Shown here piece after piece: positions 1 through 9,070 of a DNA stretch of 64,000 nt; position 1 is the stretch's first letter; the number at the start of each line of letters is the position of its first letter. Below the pieces are notes generated by a model. That model was not told where the DNA came from. It was given only the letters and a program-made list of their open reading frames with translations, and did not search any database. Location: contig NZ_JACVXB010000001.1 of assembly GCF_014596945.1 (NCBI RefSeq), positions 804,314-868,313 of the forward strand, read 5' to 3'. The DNA comes from Aestuariibaculum sediminum (GTDB lineage: Bacteria > Bacteroidota > Bacteroidia > Flavobacteriales > Flavobacteriaceae). The translations under genes were made by a program, and so were the position numbers.

Positions 1-1
1 G

Positions 2-748
2 CAGGATATTATAAAATCCTTATCGCTAAAATCATATGAAGGAGGCTATAAAGTAATGATTATTTGGATGGCCGAAAAACTGCATACCGCAGCAGCCAAT
101 AAACTGTTAAAGCTTATTGAAGAGCCTCCATCAAAAACTATATTTATTCTTATTGCCGAAGATGAAGAACAAATTATAAATACGATTCGTTCTCGTTGCC
201 AAATACTCCATTTTCCTCCATTGGCCGAACAAGCCATAAAAGAAGCACTTAAATCAAAATACGATTTAAACGATACGGCCGCGAGCAAAATTGCGCATCA
301 ATCTAATGGTAATTTTAACAAAGCCTGCGATTTAGTGTATCAGGATTCCGAAGATATTCAATTTGAAACCTGGTTTATTTTTTGGGTTCGAAGCGCCTTT
401 AAGGCTAAAGGCAATAAAGCAGCTATTCACGATTTAATTTCTTGGAGTGAAGACATTGCTAAAACAGGTAGGGAAACCCAAAAACAATTTCTTCAATTTT
501 GCATTGATTTTTTCCGACAAGCTTTACTTTATAATTATAGCGCCAACAATTTAGTATTTCTGGAACCGAAGACCGAATCTTTTAAGTTAGAAAAATTTGC
601 GCCTTTTGTGCATGGCAATAATATTATGGATATTAGTAATGAACTACAGGATGCGATATATCACATTGAGCGTAACGGAAATTCCAAAATCATTTTAACC
701 GATTTATCAATTAAACTCACGCGATTGTTACACAAAAAAGCTGAATAA
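2..748 (+). CDS. holB: DNA polymerase III subunit delta' (3' part only)
   Basis: Clamp-loader subunit of the replicative DNA polymerase. The reading frame is open from base 2 with no credible start, so the N-terminal ATPase part lies outside the window; 248 residues are visible. The visible part opens with a MAEKLHTAAANKLLKLIEEPP stretch and continues to IRSRCQILHFPPL, the sensor-1/SRC region typical of delta'/gamma AAA+ clamp-loader proteins; the rest is the helical C-terminal collar-like domain, which is poorly conserved. The first in-frame ATG (base 56) lies in the middle of the conserved domain and is not the start. The stop codon abuts the stop of the convergent receptor gene with no spacer. 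I am sure of the family, less so of the symbol because Bacteroidota delta' is divergent. Confidence 0.88.
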   Translation, partial: QDIIKSLSLKSYEGGYKVMIIWMAEKLHTAAANKLLKLIEEPPSKTIFILIAEDEEQIINTIRSRCQILHFPPLAEQAIKEALKSKYDLNDTAASKIAHQSNGNFNKACDLVYQDSEDIQFETWFIFWVRSAFKAKGNKAAIHDLISWSEDIAKTGRETQKQFLQFCIDFFRQALLYNYSANNLVFLEPKTESFKLEKFAPFVHGNNIMDISNELQDAIYHIERNGNSKIILTDLSIKLTRLLHKKAE

Positions 749-3103
749 TTAAAAGTTGACATGCAATAACAGGTTTGGCGTAAATCCAAGAGCATTTTTA
801 TTGATTTCCCTTAAAACAAAACTATCGTCCTCGGCGCTTTGCCTAATCTCATATTTGCGACTTAATACATTCTTTTGATTATAAATATTTAAGAACGACA
901 GACCTACTTTTCCACGCCAGGTGCTGTTTTTAGTAAAATTAAAGCCATAGATTACCGAAAAATCTAATTTATGATAATTGGGTAGTCTAGCACCATTGGT
1001 AGCCTCAAAATCGATTTCAGGCCCTTCATTGGTTTCTATTAACCCGTTTGCCCTAGTGTAAGGAATACCTGTTCTAAAATTCCATCCTAGGGACATTTTA
1101 AAATTTTTCCAGTCGTAACTATGCGACCAAATGACATGATGTGTGATATCGGAATTTCCTGAAAATGGATCGCCATCATTTAAACTGTTAAACGTAAAAT
1201 CATTATCCATAAAAGAATAACTAAACAAAGTGTTATAGCTATTAATTTTCTTTTTTAACAGCACATCTAAACCAAATATTTTGCTTTTACCCTTTGAGAA
1301 GAAATCGTCTATGTTGTCAAAACCCAGCGTAAATGACGTTAGACCATTTATTTTTTTATAATATCCTTCTATATCTAAATACCAATTGTTTTTGTTGAAC
1401 ACAACCCCCGAAGTAATTTGCAAACTGTTTAATACAGGTGTTTCTTCTGTATCAGAAATAACCCAAATCTGATTTTCTAAACCAAATTCTTGTGTATTAA
1501 ATTCAATCACCTGGCTTACGGACTGATGTAAATTTTCAACGGATGTTTTAATTTTAAACGCAGGAGACATATACATTTCGAGTTGCACACGAGGCTCTAA
1601 GAAAAATCTACGTACAGAAGAAAAATAATTGGTGCGACCACCTATATTAACCAACCACTTATCTCTTATTGTGTATTTATAATCGGCATAAATAGCGTGA
1701 CTATTATTCGTTTTATCCCTCATTTCAAAGTAATTATCTTCCGGACTCTCACTGTCTTCAAAGCTCAGTTCATACTTTACGTTGTTTGATGCATATTGAT
1801 ATCCAAAACCAAGTTTCGATATACTATCTAACACATAATTCGCATTAAAAGAGATGCCGGCATCGGTAACTTTATTTTGTTTGTAAAGTCTATCGTTAAA
1901 CTCGTTGGTAATGCTATTTGTGCCTTGATATTCTAAGTTGTAATTTGAATAATAAGCATTAATGTCGTGTGAAAAAGAATTATTGTATTTTCGATTCCAC
2001 GCCAAGCTAGACCCCTCATTTCTAATATCTAATTGGTCTTGTGAAGCTTCATCATATTCTTCAATCAAAAAGCCATAATCTAATTTATTTTTTGTGATAA
2101 TATTACTAAACACTATACTGTTATTCTCATTTGGGTTTATGATGGCTTTTAGTGTCGCGTCATTAAAATAAAATAAATCCATGGTAGTCGTTACATTATC
2201 ATCTTCAAAGACTTTATTCCCTTCTGAAATTTTTGTTTCCTGAAATACGCGCTTGGACAAATTCTTAAACGTTTCTGTATCGACAATATCAGCAATAGAA
2301 CGACGTGCTGCTAACATAATTCCAACTTTTTCATTTATCGGAATTTTTACATTCGCATCACCATGAGTCATATTAAACCCTGCGCCTCCTGAAAACTTTG
2401 ATGTTAAATCTGAATCAGAAGCAATATCAATAACCCCCGATATTCTATTACCATATTTTGCGTTAGTTCCATTTTTATATAACTTGATATCTTCTGTTAT
2501 ATAAGGGTTTAATGCTGATATGGTGCCAAAAAAATGCCCAGAGTTATACATTTTAATACCGTCCCATAAAATTAAATTCTGATCTGGGGTGCCACCACGA
2601 ATAAATAAACCAGAAGCCGTTTCGGTAGGACTTTGAATACCAGGCAGTAGCTGAATAGTTTGTAATACATCGGGCTCAATTAAACCCGGTAAAACTTCTA
2701 TACGCTTGGGTGATAGTTGTATGGAGGTATCATTGTTATTGACACTTATACCAGAGGCAATATATTTTTTAACTACAACACGCTGCAAACGCTGTGTATC
2801 GGTTAAACTTTTATCCTTTATTTTTTTTACTGTATAATAACGTTTAGTCTCCTTTGTAAACGATATATCAGAAATGGACTCTATATCGATTAAAATATCT
2901 TCTAATAACGACTCCTGAGCTATTAGGGAAATACTTTGCTGACCTATGGAGTTTGCATTATAGGCAAACTTCACATTAAATTTCGATTCTAAATCTAATA
3001 GCACTTCCGATAAAGGCACATCTGAATAATTTACAGATACCTTTACCTGAGAAGACATTAAAAATGAGATAAAAAAGAAAAATAATACCAGTTTATATGT
3101 CAT
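749..3103 (-). CDS. TonB-dependent receptor with N-terminal STN signalling domain
   Basis: Outer-membrane, TonB-energised transporter of 784 residues. A signal peptide (about residues 1-18) is followed by a secretin/TonB short N-terminal (STN) domain (about 20-95, containing SVNYSDVPLSEVLLDLESKF), which in this family contacts FecR-type anti-sigma factors. A plug domain follows (about 130-240, with IRGGTPDQNLILWDGIKMY), then a 22-strand type beta-barrel ending in an aromatic residue (LHVNF). Unlike the next receptor, it lacks the carboxypeptidase-like regulatory domain. It is the last gene of a sigma-FecR-receptor run on the minus strand (74 bp after FecR), so it is probably both signal input and target of the sigma factor. 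No SusD partner or hydrolase lies nearby, so the substrate cannot be inferred; siderophore or another small ligand is possible. Confidence 0.9.
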   Translation of the reverse strand: MTYKLVLFFFFISFLMSSQVKVSVNYSDVPLSEVLLDLESKFNVKFAYNANSIGQQSISLIAQESLLEDILIDIESISDISFTKETKRYYTVKKIKDKSLTDTQRLQRVVVKKYIASGISVNNNDTSIQLSPKRIEVLPGLIEPDVLQTIQLLPGIQSPTETASGLFIRGGTPDQNLILWDGIKMYNSGHFFGTISALNPYITEDIKLYKNGTNAKYGNRISGVIDIASDSDLTSKFSGGAGFNMTHGDANVKIPINEKVGIMLAARRSIADIVDTETFKNLSKRVFQETKISEGNKVFEDDNVTTTMDLFYFNDATLKAIINPNENNSIVFSNIITKNKLDYGFLIEEYDEASQDQLDIRNEGSSLAWNRKYNNSFSHDINAYYSNYNLEYQGTNSITNEFNDRLYKQNKVTDAGISFNANYVLDSISKLGFGYQYASNNVKYELSFEDSESPEDNYFEMRDKTNNSHAIYADYKYTIRDKWLVNIGGRTNYFSSVRRFFLEPRVQLEMYMSPAFKIKTSVENLHQSVSQVIEFNTQEFGLENQIWVISDTEETPVLNSLQITSGVVFNKNNWYLDIEGYYKKINGLTSFTLGFDNIDDFFSKGKSKIFGLDVLLKKKINSYNTLFSYSFMDNDFTFNSLNDGDPFSGNSDITHHVIWSHSYDWKNFKMSLGWNFRTGIPYTRANGLIETNEGPEIDFEATNGARLPNYHKLDFSVIYGFNFTKNSTWRGKVGLSFLNIYNQKNVLSRKYEIRQSAEDDSFVLREINKNALGFTPNLLLHVNF

Positions 3104-3177
3104 TAATTCGGCTAAAGTTTGTTAAAACTAAAGTCTAAATTTAAAATAAATTAATATTATTACGATTTTACGAAAGA

Positions 3178-4098
3178 TTATTTTGATTTGAGGACTATTT
3201 TACCCTCTTCAGAATTAAGGGAGTACCCAAATTCCATAGGCACTAAAACAGTGCGTAAAGCCAATTTTAAATCATCATGAATAAAGCCTCCTGTATAACG
3301 CTTATTTACATCAACGTTTGAGGTATCGAAAGAAATATTGTATTGATTTTCTAAAGCAATTAAAACCTGTTGTATTGGGGTGTTAAAAAAAGAACTTTCG
3401 CCTTCCACCCAAAGTGGTTCTTTTAAATTAAAGTTATAGGTTTCAATGGTATCATTAAATATTCGAACAGCGTTACCTGGATGCAATATTTTAGATTCTC
3501 CCGTATTTTTTCTTGTTACACGAACTTTACCCTCTTTACACAACACTTCAAAATACATATTGCGTGTGATTACATTGAATTCGGTACCTAAAACTTCTAC
3601 TTCACCTTGATTGGTAATAACTTTAAAAGACGTCCCCTTCTCAACGTCGAAAAACCCTTCGCCATTAAATTGAATTACTCTATTGTTTTTCCAGTTTCTG
3701 GATTTAAATGAAATATTAGAATTTGAATTAAGCTGCACTTTGGATTGATCGGGAAGTACAATAGCAAGTTTTTCGGAAAAACCTGTTTCGTATTGTGTAT
3801 CTTTTGAAGTGAAATAAAAAATCCCAAAGGCTAAAATAATTGTTGCGGCAACGATATAAGCCCAGTTGGAAATCGATTTTACCTTAGAATTATCTTTTGA
3901 ATTAAACGTTCGATTTGCAATTTTATTAAAGACAGCAATTTTATTAAACTGCGGCCCTTTAATACTTTCGGTAGCCGTATTGATTTTATTGTAAATCTCG
4001 TAATCCTTACTATTCTTAAATTTTTCGAGTTCTTCAGCTGTTAATTCGCCAGCAATCCATCTCGCTAAAAATAATTCATCTTTATTAAAATCTTCCAT
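3178..4098 (-). CDS. FecR-family anti-sigma factor
   Basis: Inner-membrane regulator of 306 residues. The N-terminal cytoplasmic part (about 1-78) has the LFLARWIAGELTAEE type sequence that binds the ECF sigma factor. One transmembrane helix follows (about 79-97, AYIVAATIILAFGIFYF), then a periplasmic FecR domain (about 100-205) and a C-terminal DUF4974 domain (about 228-305), the part expected to receive the signal from the STN domain of the receptor. It sits 52 bp after the sigma gene and 74 bp before the receptor gene, the standard Bacteroidota arrangement. Function by analogy with FecR/FecI; direct partner choice is inference from gene order. Confidence 0.92.
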   Translation of the reverse strand: MEDFNKDELFLARWIAGELTAEELEKFKNSKDYEIYNKINTATESIKGPQFNKIAVFNKIANRTFNSKDNSKVKSISNWAYIVAATIILAFGIFYFTSKDTQYETGFSEKLAIVLPDQSKVQLNSNSNISFKSRNWKNNRVIQFNGEGFFDVEKGTSFKVITNQGEVEVLGTEFNVITRNMYFEVLCKEGKVRVTRKNTGESKILHPGNAVRIFNDTIETYNFNLKEPLWVEGESSFFNTPIQQVLIALENQYNISFDTSNVDVNKRYTGGFIHDDLKLALRTVLVPMEFGYSLNSEEGKIVLKSK

Positions 4099-4150
4099 TG
4101 CTGAATAGTTGTTATATCATTAAAACAGTTTAAACCCGTTGTACCCTACT

Positions 4151-4663
4151 TTAATTATCAATTAATTGATCTCTTAACTGTTGCAAAGCCTGACTCATAC
4201 GCTTTTCAACAGCCTTAACCGAAATACCTACAATCTCGGCAATTTCACTATATTTCTTTTGATCTACTCTACTCAACAAAAATACTTCGCGTTGTTTATC
4301 GGGTAACTTTTCTAAAGCCAATTTTAATTTCCCCAAAAACTCCTTTTCTTCCAACAAATATTGAGGTGTGATTGAATCGTTTTTTTGTTCTTGTAAATTA
4401 AGATGCTCCAAAACTATTTTTTGATGTGCTACTTCATTTAAAAACAAATTTCTTGCTACCGTGTATATATATGATTTGGCTTTTGTAAACAGGACTTTAG
4501 AGCAATTTTTCCAAAGTTTAATGAATGTTTCCTGAACAATATCTTCAGCTTGCTGCCGATCTCCGCATTTGTAATAAATAAATCGATATAAGAGGTCAGA
4601 ATACTGATTATAAATACTTTGAAAGACATTTTGTTCGCAAACAGATTTGTTTTTATGATCCAT
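4151..4663 (-). CDS. ECF-type RNA polymerase sigma factor (FecI-like)
   Basis: Alternative sigma-70 family factor of 170 residues. Region 2 lies at about residues 13-80 (YRFIYYKCGDRQQAEDIVQE, TVARNLFLNE) and region 4 at about 115-165 (LPDKQREVFLLSRVDQKKYSE followed by a helix-turn-helix). Regions 1 and 3 are missing, as in ECF factors. It is the first gene of the sigma-FecR-TonB receptor operon, hence probably activates that receptor gene when the signal arrives. A TAAATTTG box on the minus strand at 4695-4702 matches the Bacteroidota -7 element and may drive the operon, although I see no good -33 partner. Confidence 0.92.
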   Translation of the reverse strand: MDHKNKSVCEQNVFQSIYNQYSDLLYRFIYYKCGDRQQAEDIVQETFIKLWKNCSKVLFTKAKSYIYTVARNLFLNEVAHQKIVLEHLNLQEQKNDSITPQYLLEEKEFLGKLKLALEKLPDKQREVFLLSRVDQKKYSEIAEIVGISVKAVEKRMSQALQQLRDQLIDN

Positions 4664-4862
4664 AATTTGCTAAAATCCTAAGGGGCTAGACATCCAAATT
4701 TAAAAAAATATAAATAAAAAGTAGGGTATCGAAGACTTTAACTGTTCTATAATAAACGAAAGACTTAACATAAGTTAAATTTTACTTAAGTCATTAAGCC
4801 TTTTTTTGTTCCCAATGTAAACCCCAAATCTAGCATTATAGCTAACCTACATCAGGAATGTT

Positions 4863-4949
4863 TTAAGTTAGAGAAGTGAATAGCGAATTTGTTACAAACT
4901 TTATAAACTAAACTTTGTTTCAAATTCGCATCCTTTCACTTTTAAGTTT
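4863..4949. repeat. imperfect inverted repeat between DUF4249 stop and sigma gene
   Basis: The 287-bp gap between the DUF4249 gene (ends 4951) and the sigma gene (starts 4663) contains an imperfect palindrome: AAGTGAA-tag-CGAATTTG near 4873-4891 faces CAAATTCG-catcc-TTTCACTT at 4921-4942, with an A+T-rich loop. It begins right after the stop of the upstream operon, so a transcription-termination or mRNA-end role is likely. A second small palindrome (GACTTAA ... TTAAGTC) lies near 4764-4794. No gene is seen in this gap. Confidence 0.5.
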
Positions 4950-4950
4950 T

Positions 4951-5805
4951 TTATTGAAATGTGTAACTGGTTCTTTCAAACTGACTGGCTCTAAAATATC
5001 CGAAAGAATAGTTTTCCTTATTAGTTACATTAACACAGTTTCCTTTTAAGTTTACACCATTTGAAGAAAATGGATTTCCGCTCGAATAGTATTGCTCAAC
5101 AAGAATACGCATATAGTTAAAGTATCCTTCTGATATCCCGTAAAAATCAATATCTACTGTATCTCCAGGTTGAAATTCGGCTTGATCATTATCCTCATCA
5201 TCTTCCTTTTCAAAAAAGTAACGAATTTCATTTCCATCGGAAAACTCGTCTGGAAAAACTTCTAAATAAGGAAATAAATCACCGTCTTCATAAAATCGAA
5301 TAAAATAATAATTATCAATACCAGCAGGATCATCGAAATAGATATTTACTTCTAATAAATCTTCATCTAACCCTCCGGATACAGATTGATTGACTTCATT
5401 AATATCAGGAACTGACATTAGTGTCTCGGTAGCTCGATATGTTTCATTATTATAAATAACCTCAAGTTGATACGAATTATTCAAAATCGGGTTGAAAGCT
5501 GTTGTTGTATAGGTACCATCGTTTTGATTTGTAAAATTAAACACCTCATTCGTATCCGTATTTGTAACCACAACAGTAGCATTAGTTACAGAGGTGCTGG
5601 TGTTTGTTTCAAAAAATGGCGTAGAGGTACTCAATTTAATGGTTTGATTATTCCCTTGTGTACCTTTCTCCCAGTCTAAAGAGGCCTCAATAACCAATCT
5701 TATTTGGCCTTCCGGAACGTCTACCTCAATAACATCTTCGCAGGAAAACAAACTTAAACCCGCTGCCACCAGAATTGCTATATGTTTAAAATATGACTTC
5801 TTCAT
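4951..5805 (-). CDS. DUF4249 family outer-membrane lipoprotein
   Basis: Surface or periplasmic lipoprotein of 284 residues. The signal peptide ends in a lipobox (LSLFSC, lipid-bearing Cys22). The rest is beta-rich, with immunoglobulin-like early strands and an acidic stretch around residues 195-215 (EKEDDEDNDQAEFQPGD). DUF4249 proteins are regularly encoded directly after a TonB-dependent receptor in Bacteroidota and are thought to be its accessory lipoprotein, in the way SusD serves SusC, but no ligand is established. The gene starts 3 bp after the receptor stop (5809), so the two are translated from one message. Confidence 0.9.
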   Translation of the reverse strand: MKKSYFKHIAILVAAGLSLFSCEDVIEVDVPEGQIRLVIEASLDWEKGTQGNNQTIKLSTSTPFFETNTSTSVTNATVVVTNTDTNEVFNFTNQNDGTYTTTAFNPILNNSYQLEVIYNNETYRATETLMSVPDINEVNQSVSGGLDEDLLEVNIYFDDPAGIDNYYFIRFYEDGDLFPYLEVFPDEFSDGNEIRYFFEKEDDEDNDQAEFQPGDTVDIDFYGISEGYFNYMRILVEQYYSSGNPFSSNGVNLKGNCVNVTNKENYSFGYFRASQFERTSYTFQ

Positions 5806-5808
5806 TTT

Positions 5809-8184
5809 TTAAAATTTAAAATTATATGAAACAGATGGAATAACACCAAAAATTGAAATACGTGTCGCTTCATTAAGTCCAGTTTGGTCGCTTTGGCGGA
5901 ATGATATTGAAGCCGCATTTCTACGATTATATACGTTGTAAATGCCAAATACCCATTCTCCTTTCCAATTATTATCAGGCTTTTTATTAGGCTTATACGT
6001 TGCCGATAAATCTAACCTATGATAACTTGGAAGTCGATCTCCGTTTCTATTTGCATAAGTAGCTACCGAAAGACCTTCATAGGTATATTGTCCGTTAGGA
6101 TACGTTACAGGACGGCCTGTTTGAAATATTAAATTAGAACCAAAACTCCACTTATCGTTAAGTTTATAATTTCCTGTTATCGAAATATCATGAGTTCGGT
6201 CAAAAGGAGTATTATACCAGGCTCCGCCATTTATTCCTGGCCCGCCAGCTTTACCTCCGAGCGTACGTTGTTCTGATTTTGATAAAGTGTAAGCAAACCA
6301 ACCGGTGAAATCTCCTTTATTTTTTCGGAGTAATAGCTCTAAACCATAAGCACGAGCCTCTCCATTTAAAATCTCGGTTTCTATATTGTTATTTCCAATC
6401 AGGTCCGATCCGTCGATATAATCAATTCTATTATCGACCGTTTTGTAATACGATTCTAATTCAAGAGCATAGGTGTTATTCTTGAATTTTGTAAAATAAC
6501 CTATTGCATACTGATTGGAAAGTTGTGGTTTTATGTATTGACCTGAAGGCGTCCACACGTCTAAGGGTGTTACCGAGGATGTATTAGAGAGCAAATGTAA
6601 ATATTGAGCCGCTCTGGTGTAACTCGCTTTAATAGCCGTATTATTATTAAGCTGATAAGAAAGTCCAAATCTCGGCTCCAAATTGTTAAATTTCTTAATA
6701 CTCTCTCCTTTTTCATAATAGGTTTCATCCTGAGCTTCACCGCGTTCGTAAATATCCAAATTAGAATTATAAACAACCGGCTGATCGTTAACATAATTAG
6801 TCATACTTTGTCCGCCTAATCTGAAAAAAGAAGATAATCTTAATCCATATTGCATGGACAATTTATTGCTAATTTCGTGTTCTGCACTTACATATAATCC
6901 TCCTTCAAAAGCCCTTTTTTCATCTAATTTTAAATAATTAATGGACGAGGTTTCGGTACTCGGCTCAATTTCTCCAGGATTTAGATTATAAGTAATACCA
7001 CTAACACCAAAATCAAGGTTTATTTTATCATTTAAGTAATATTTTAAGTCGTATTTGAGGTTATAATTTTTAATATCGGCTAACCAGTCGAGTTCAATAA
7101 AATCGAGTATAATTTGGTAATCATACTTACTGTAAATAAAGGATAAATTAGAAAACAGTTTGTCGCTAAATATGTGGTTCCATCTTAAATTACCCGATGC
7201 ATTACCGTAATTGTTTTTTATAACACTTGAAAGGTTAAATACATCACGACCAAAATAACCCGAAAGGTAAACCCTGTTATTATCATTTATTTGATAATTG
7301 GTTTTTAGATTTAAATCATAAAATGAGATTTTATCATCTTTTAAATCTTCTATCATTTTCATTAACAGATGTGCATATGAAGCTCTACCAGCAACTAAAA
7401 AAGAGCCTTTATCGCCTAATATTGGACCTTCGGCCGCTAACCGACTTGAAATTAATCCTACGCCGCCATTAAAGCTAAAGTCTTTGCTGTTTCCGTCTTT
7501 CTGCCTTACATCTAAAACAGATGATACACGCCCACCAAAATTGGCAGGAATATCGCCTTTGTAAAGCTTTATATCCTTAATCGCATCAGCATTAAACACC
7601 GAGAAGAAACCAAAAAAGTGTGATGTATTATAAATAATCGCCTCATCTAATAACACTAAATTTTGATCGGCCGCACCTCCTCTTACATTAAATCCAGCCG
7701 AACCTTCGCCGTTATTCGTAACCCCAGGAAGTGTTTGAATTGACTTTAAAACATCTACTTCTCCCAGCACCACCGGAATTTGTTTAATAGTACCGGAATT
7801 AAGCTTAGAAACGCTCATTTGAGGTTTTCTAATAGCAATTTGTTCAGGTTCTTCAGCAACCACAACCACTTCATCTAAAGAGGTAGAAAACTCCTCCAAT
7901 TCAAAATCTAAAGTGGTATCTGCATTTAAATCAATTGTTTTAGTAATGGTATTATATCCTAGATACGATACTATTACGGTGTAATTTCCTTTTGGAGCTG
8001 TTAATGAATAAAAACCGTATTCATTGGTAATCGAACCATTATTGGTGCCTTGCAAGAAAATAGTTGCCCCTATTAACGTTTCTCCATTGGAGATGTCCTT
8101 TAAGGTACCTCTTATTGTGTACTTTTCTTGCCCCCATATTAAACAGCTAAATAACATACTTATGCATATCGCAATGTGCCTCAT
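5809..8184 (-). CDS. TonB-dependent receptor with carboxypeptidase-like N-terminal domain
   Basis: Outer-membrane transporter of 791 residues. A signal peptide (about 1-18, cut after IWG) precedes a carboxypeptidase regulatory-like Ig-fold domain (about 23-105, IRGTLKDISNGETLIGATIF). Next come a plug domain (about 125-235, VRGGAADQNLVLLDEAIIY) and a beta-barrel ending in SYNFKF. It pairs with the DUF4249 lipoprotein directly downstream. It has no STN domain, so it is probably not the receptor sensed by the neighbouring FecR. The family is found in most Bacteroidota with unknown substrate; no hydrolase neighbours hint at a glycan. Confidence 0.92.
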   Translation of the reverse strand: MRHIAICISMLFSCLIWGQEKYTIRGTLKDISNGETLIGATIFLQGTNNGSITNEYGFYSLTAPKGNYTVIVSYLGYNTITKTIDLNADTTLDFELEEFSTSLDEVVVVAEEPEQIAIRKPQMSVSKLNSGTIKQIPVVLGEVDVLKSIQTLPGVTNNGEGSAGFNVRGGAADQNLVLLDEAIIYNTSHFFGFFSVFNADAIKDIKLYKGDIPANFGGRVSSVLDVRQKDGNSKDFSFNGGVGLISSRLAAEGPILGDKGSFLVAGRASYAHLLMKMIEDLKDDKISFYDLNLKTNYQINDNNRVYLSGYFGRDVFNLSSVIKNNYGNASGNLRWNHIFSDKLFSNLSFIYSKYDYQIILDFIELDWLADIKNYNLKYDLKYYLNDKINLDFGVSGITYNLNPGEIEPSTETSSINYLKLDEKRAFEGGLYVSAEHEISNKLSMQYGLRLSSFFRLGGQSMTNYVNDQPVVYNSNLDIYERGEAQDETYYEKGESIKKFNNLEPRFGLSYQLNNNTAIKASYTRAAQYLHLLSNTSSVTPLDVWTPSGQYIKPQLSNQYAIGYFTKFKNNTYALELESYYKTVDNRIDYIDGSDLIGNNNIETEILNGEARAYGLELLLRKNKGDFTGWFAYTLSKSEQRTLGGKAGGPGINGGAWYNTPFDRTHDISITGNYKLNDKWSFGSNLIFQTGRPVTYPNGQYTYEGLSVATYANRNGDRLPSYHRLDLSATYKPNKKPDNNWKGEWVFGIYNVYNRRNAASISFRQSDQTGLNEATRISIFGVIPSVSYNFKF

Positions 8185-8274
8185 ATAAATTGCTTTCTTA
8201 AAGTTATTTTAAAAATCAATATTGATATTTTCCTAAACTGGATTAATTTATAATGAAAGAAAAAAGCCACAAAC

Positions 8275-8300
8275 AAAAAAGCTCAGATAATAATCTGAGC
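8275..8300 (-). terminator. intrinsic terminator of the OmpH-like gene
   Basis: On the minus strand an 8-bp perfect stem GCTCAGAT / ATCTGAGC with a 4-base loop is followed by a run of six T. It lies 27 bp after the stop codon of the OmpH-like gene. Confidence 0.9.
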
Positions 8301-8326
8301 CCGTTTATTTGAATTAATTCATTCTA

Positions 8327-8842
8327 TTATTTCTTGTATGCCTCATTTAAAGCATCGGTTATCGTTTTTGTTAAATCATTATCATCAGTTCCGTACATTA
8401 CTGTAGCGGCTGCTTCACTTGTACCTAATATATAAGTATAACCATTTTTCTTGCCATAATCTTTCACAAACGCTTTAACATGATTAATTACAGAATCGAT
8501 ATCCGCCTGGAATTCCTTTTGCATCATTTGCTGCTCCATTTGCATTTGTTGTTGCAATTGCTGCTGCTTTTTATAAATCGGTTCCATTATTTGCTGCGCC
8601 TTGGCCTGAGATGAACGTTGTGCTAGAGCTTGCTTTTCTTGCGCTTCAAGTTGAAACGCCTGCCCTATACTATCGGCCCTTTTTCTAAAAGCAGTTTCCT
8701 TTTCTTCATATTTAGTTTCAACATCCTTCTTCTCTTGATAGTCGTTAATAACCGTTCCGTTATCTACAAAACCAATTTTTGCCTGTTTTTGGCAAGAAGA
8801 AAATGCAATGGCAATTGCTACCAAGTAAATAATTCTTTTCAT
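8327..8842 (-). CDS. OmpH/Skp-family periplasmic chaperone-like lipoprotein
   Basis: Protein of 171 residues from ATG at 8842. A lipobox (AFSSC) follows the short signal MKRIIYLVAIAIA. The mature part has the Skp/OmpH pattern: a short strand (KIGFVDNGTVINDY), two long charged helices rich in Gln, Lys and Met (QQQLQQQMQMEQQMMQ) forming a coiled coil, then a C-terminal strand region (YTYILGTSEAAATVMYG). Skp proteins hold unfolded outer-membrane proteins in the periplasm. A longer frame from TTG 8869 is possible, but the minus-strand TACATTTG at 8867-8874 looks like a -7 promoter box and would overlap that start, so I chose 8842. Unlike classic Skp it appears lipid-anchored. Confidence 0.85.
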   Translation of the reverse strand: MKRIIYLVAIAIAFSSCQKQAKIGFVDNGTVINDYQEKKDVETKYEEKETAFRKRADSIGQAFQLEAQEKQALAQRSSQAKAQQIMEPIYKKQQQLQQQMQMEQQMMQKEFQADIDSVINHVKAFVKDYGKKNGYTYILGTSEAAATVMYGTDDNDLTKTITDALNEAYKK

Positions 8843-8976
8843 GTTAGGTTTGTTAAATTTTAAATTCAAATGTAATAAAGTAATGCCTAAGTTGATAAAT
8901 TTTATATTTTATTTAGATTATAAATAATTCCTATATCTAAAACAACATACAATAAAAGGAACTTATATAAAATAAC

Positions 8977-9005
8977 GTGTTTTAAGACGTTTTAAGACGT
9001 TTTTA
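8977..9005. repeat. short tandem repeat (10-bp unit)
   Basis: The word TTTTAAGACG occurs twice in tandem followed by a partial third copy (TTTTTA) in the A+T-rich gap between the OmpH-like gene and the methyltransferase gene. It lies downstream of the methyltransferase stop. No gene is visible in this 228-bp gap. Confidence 0.6.
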
Positions 9006-9070
9006 TTTTTAAGTCTAGTGTTTCCCTGCAAAACACACTAAAAAACCAAAATAAACCCTTAAAATTAGAT

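Noticed and set aside
46-288. Minus-strand 80-codon ORF opposite holB
   Set aside because: Shadow of the holB coding frame; low-complexity Ser/Ile-rich product.
8977-9005. Tandem TTTTAAGACG as a binding-site array
   Set aside because: Only two full copies in A+T-rich DNA downstream of a gene; could be chance or slippage.
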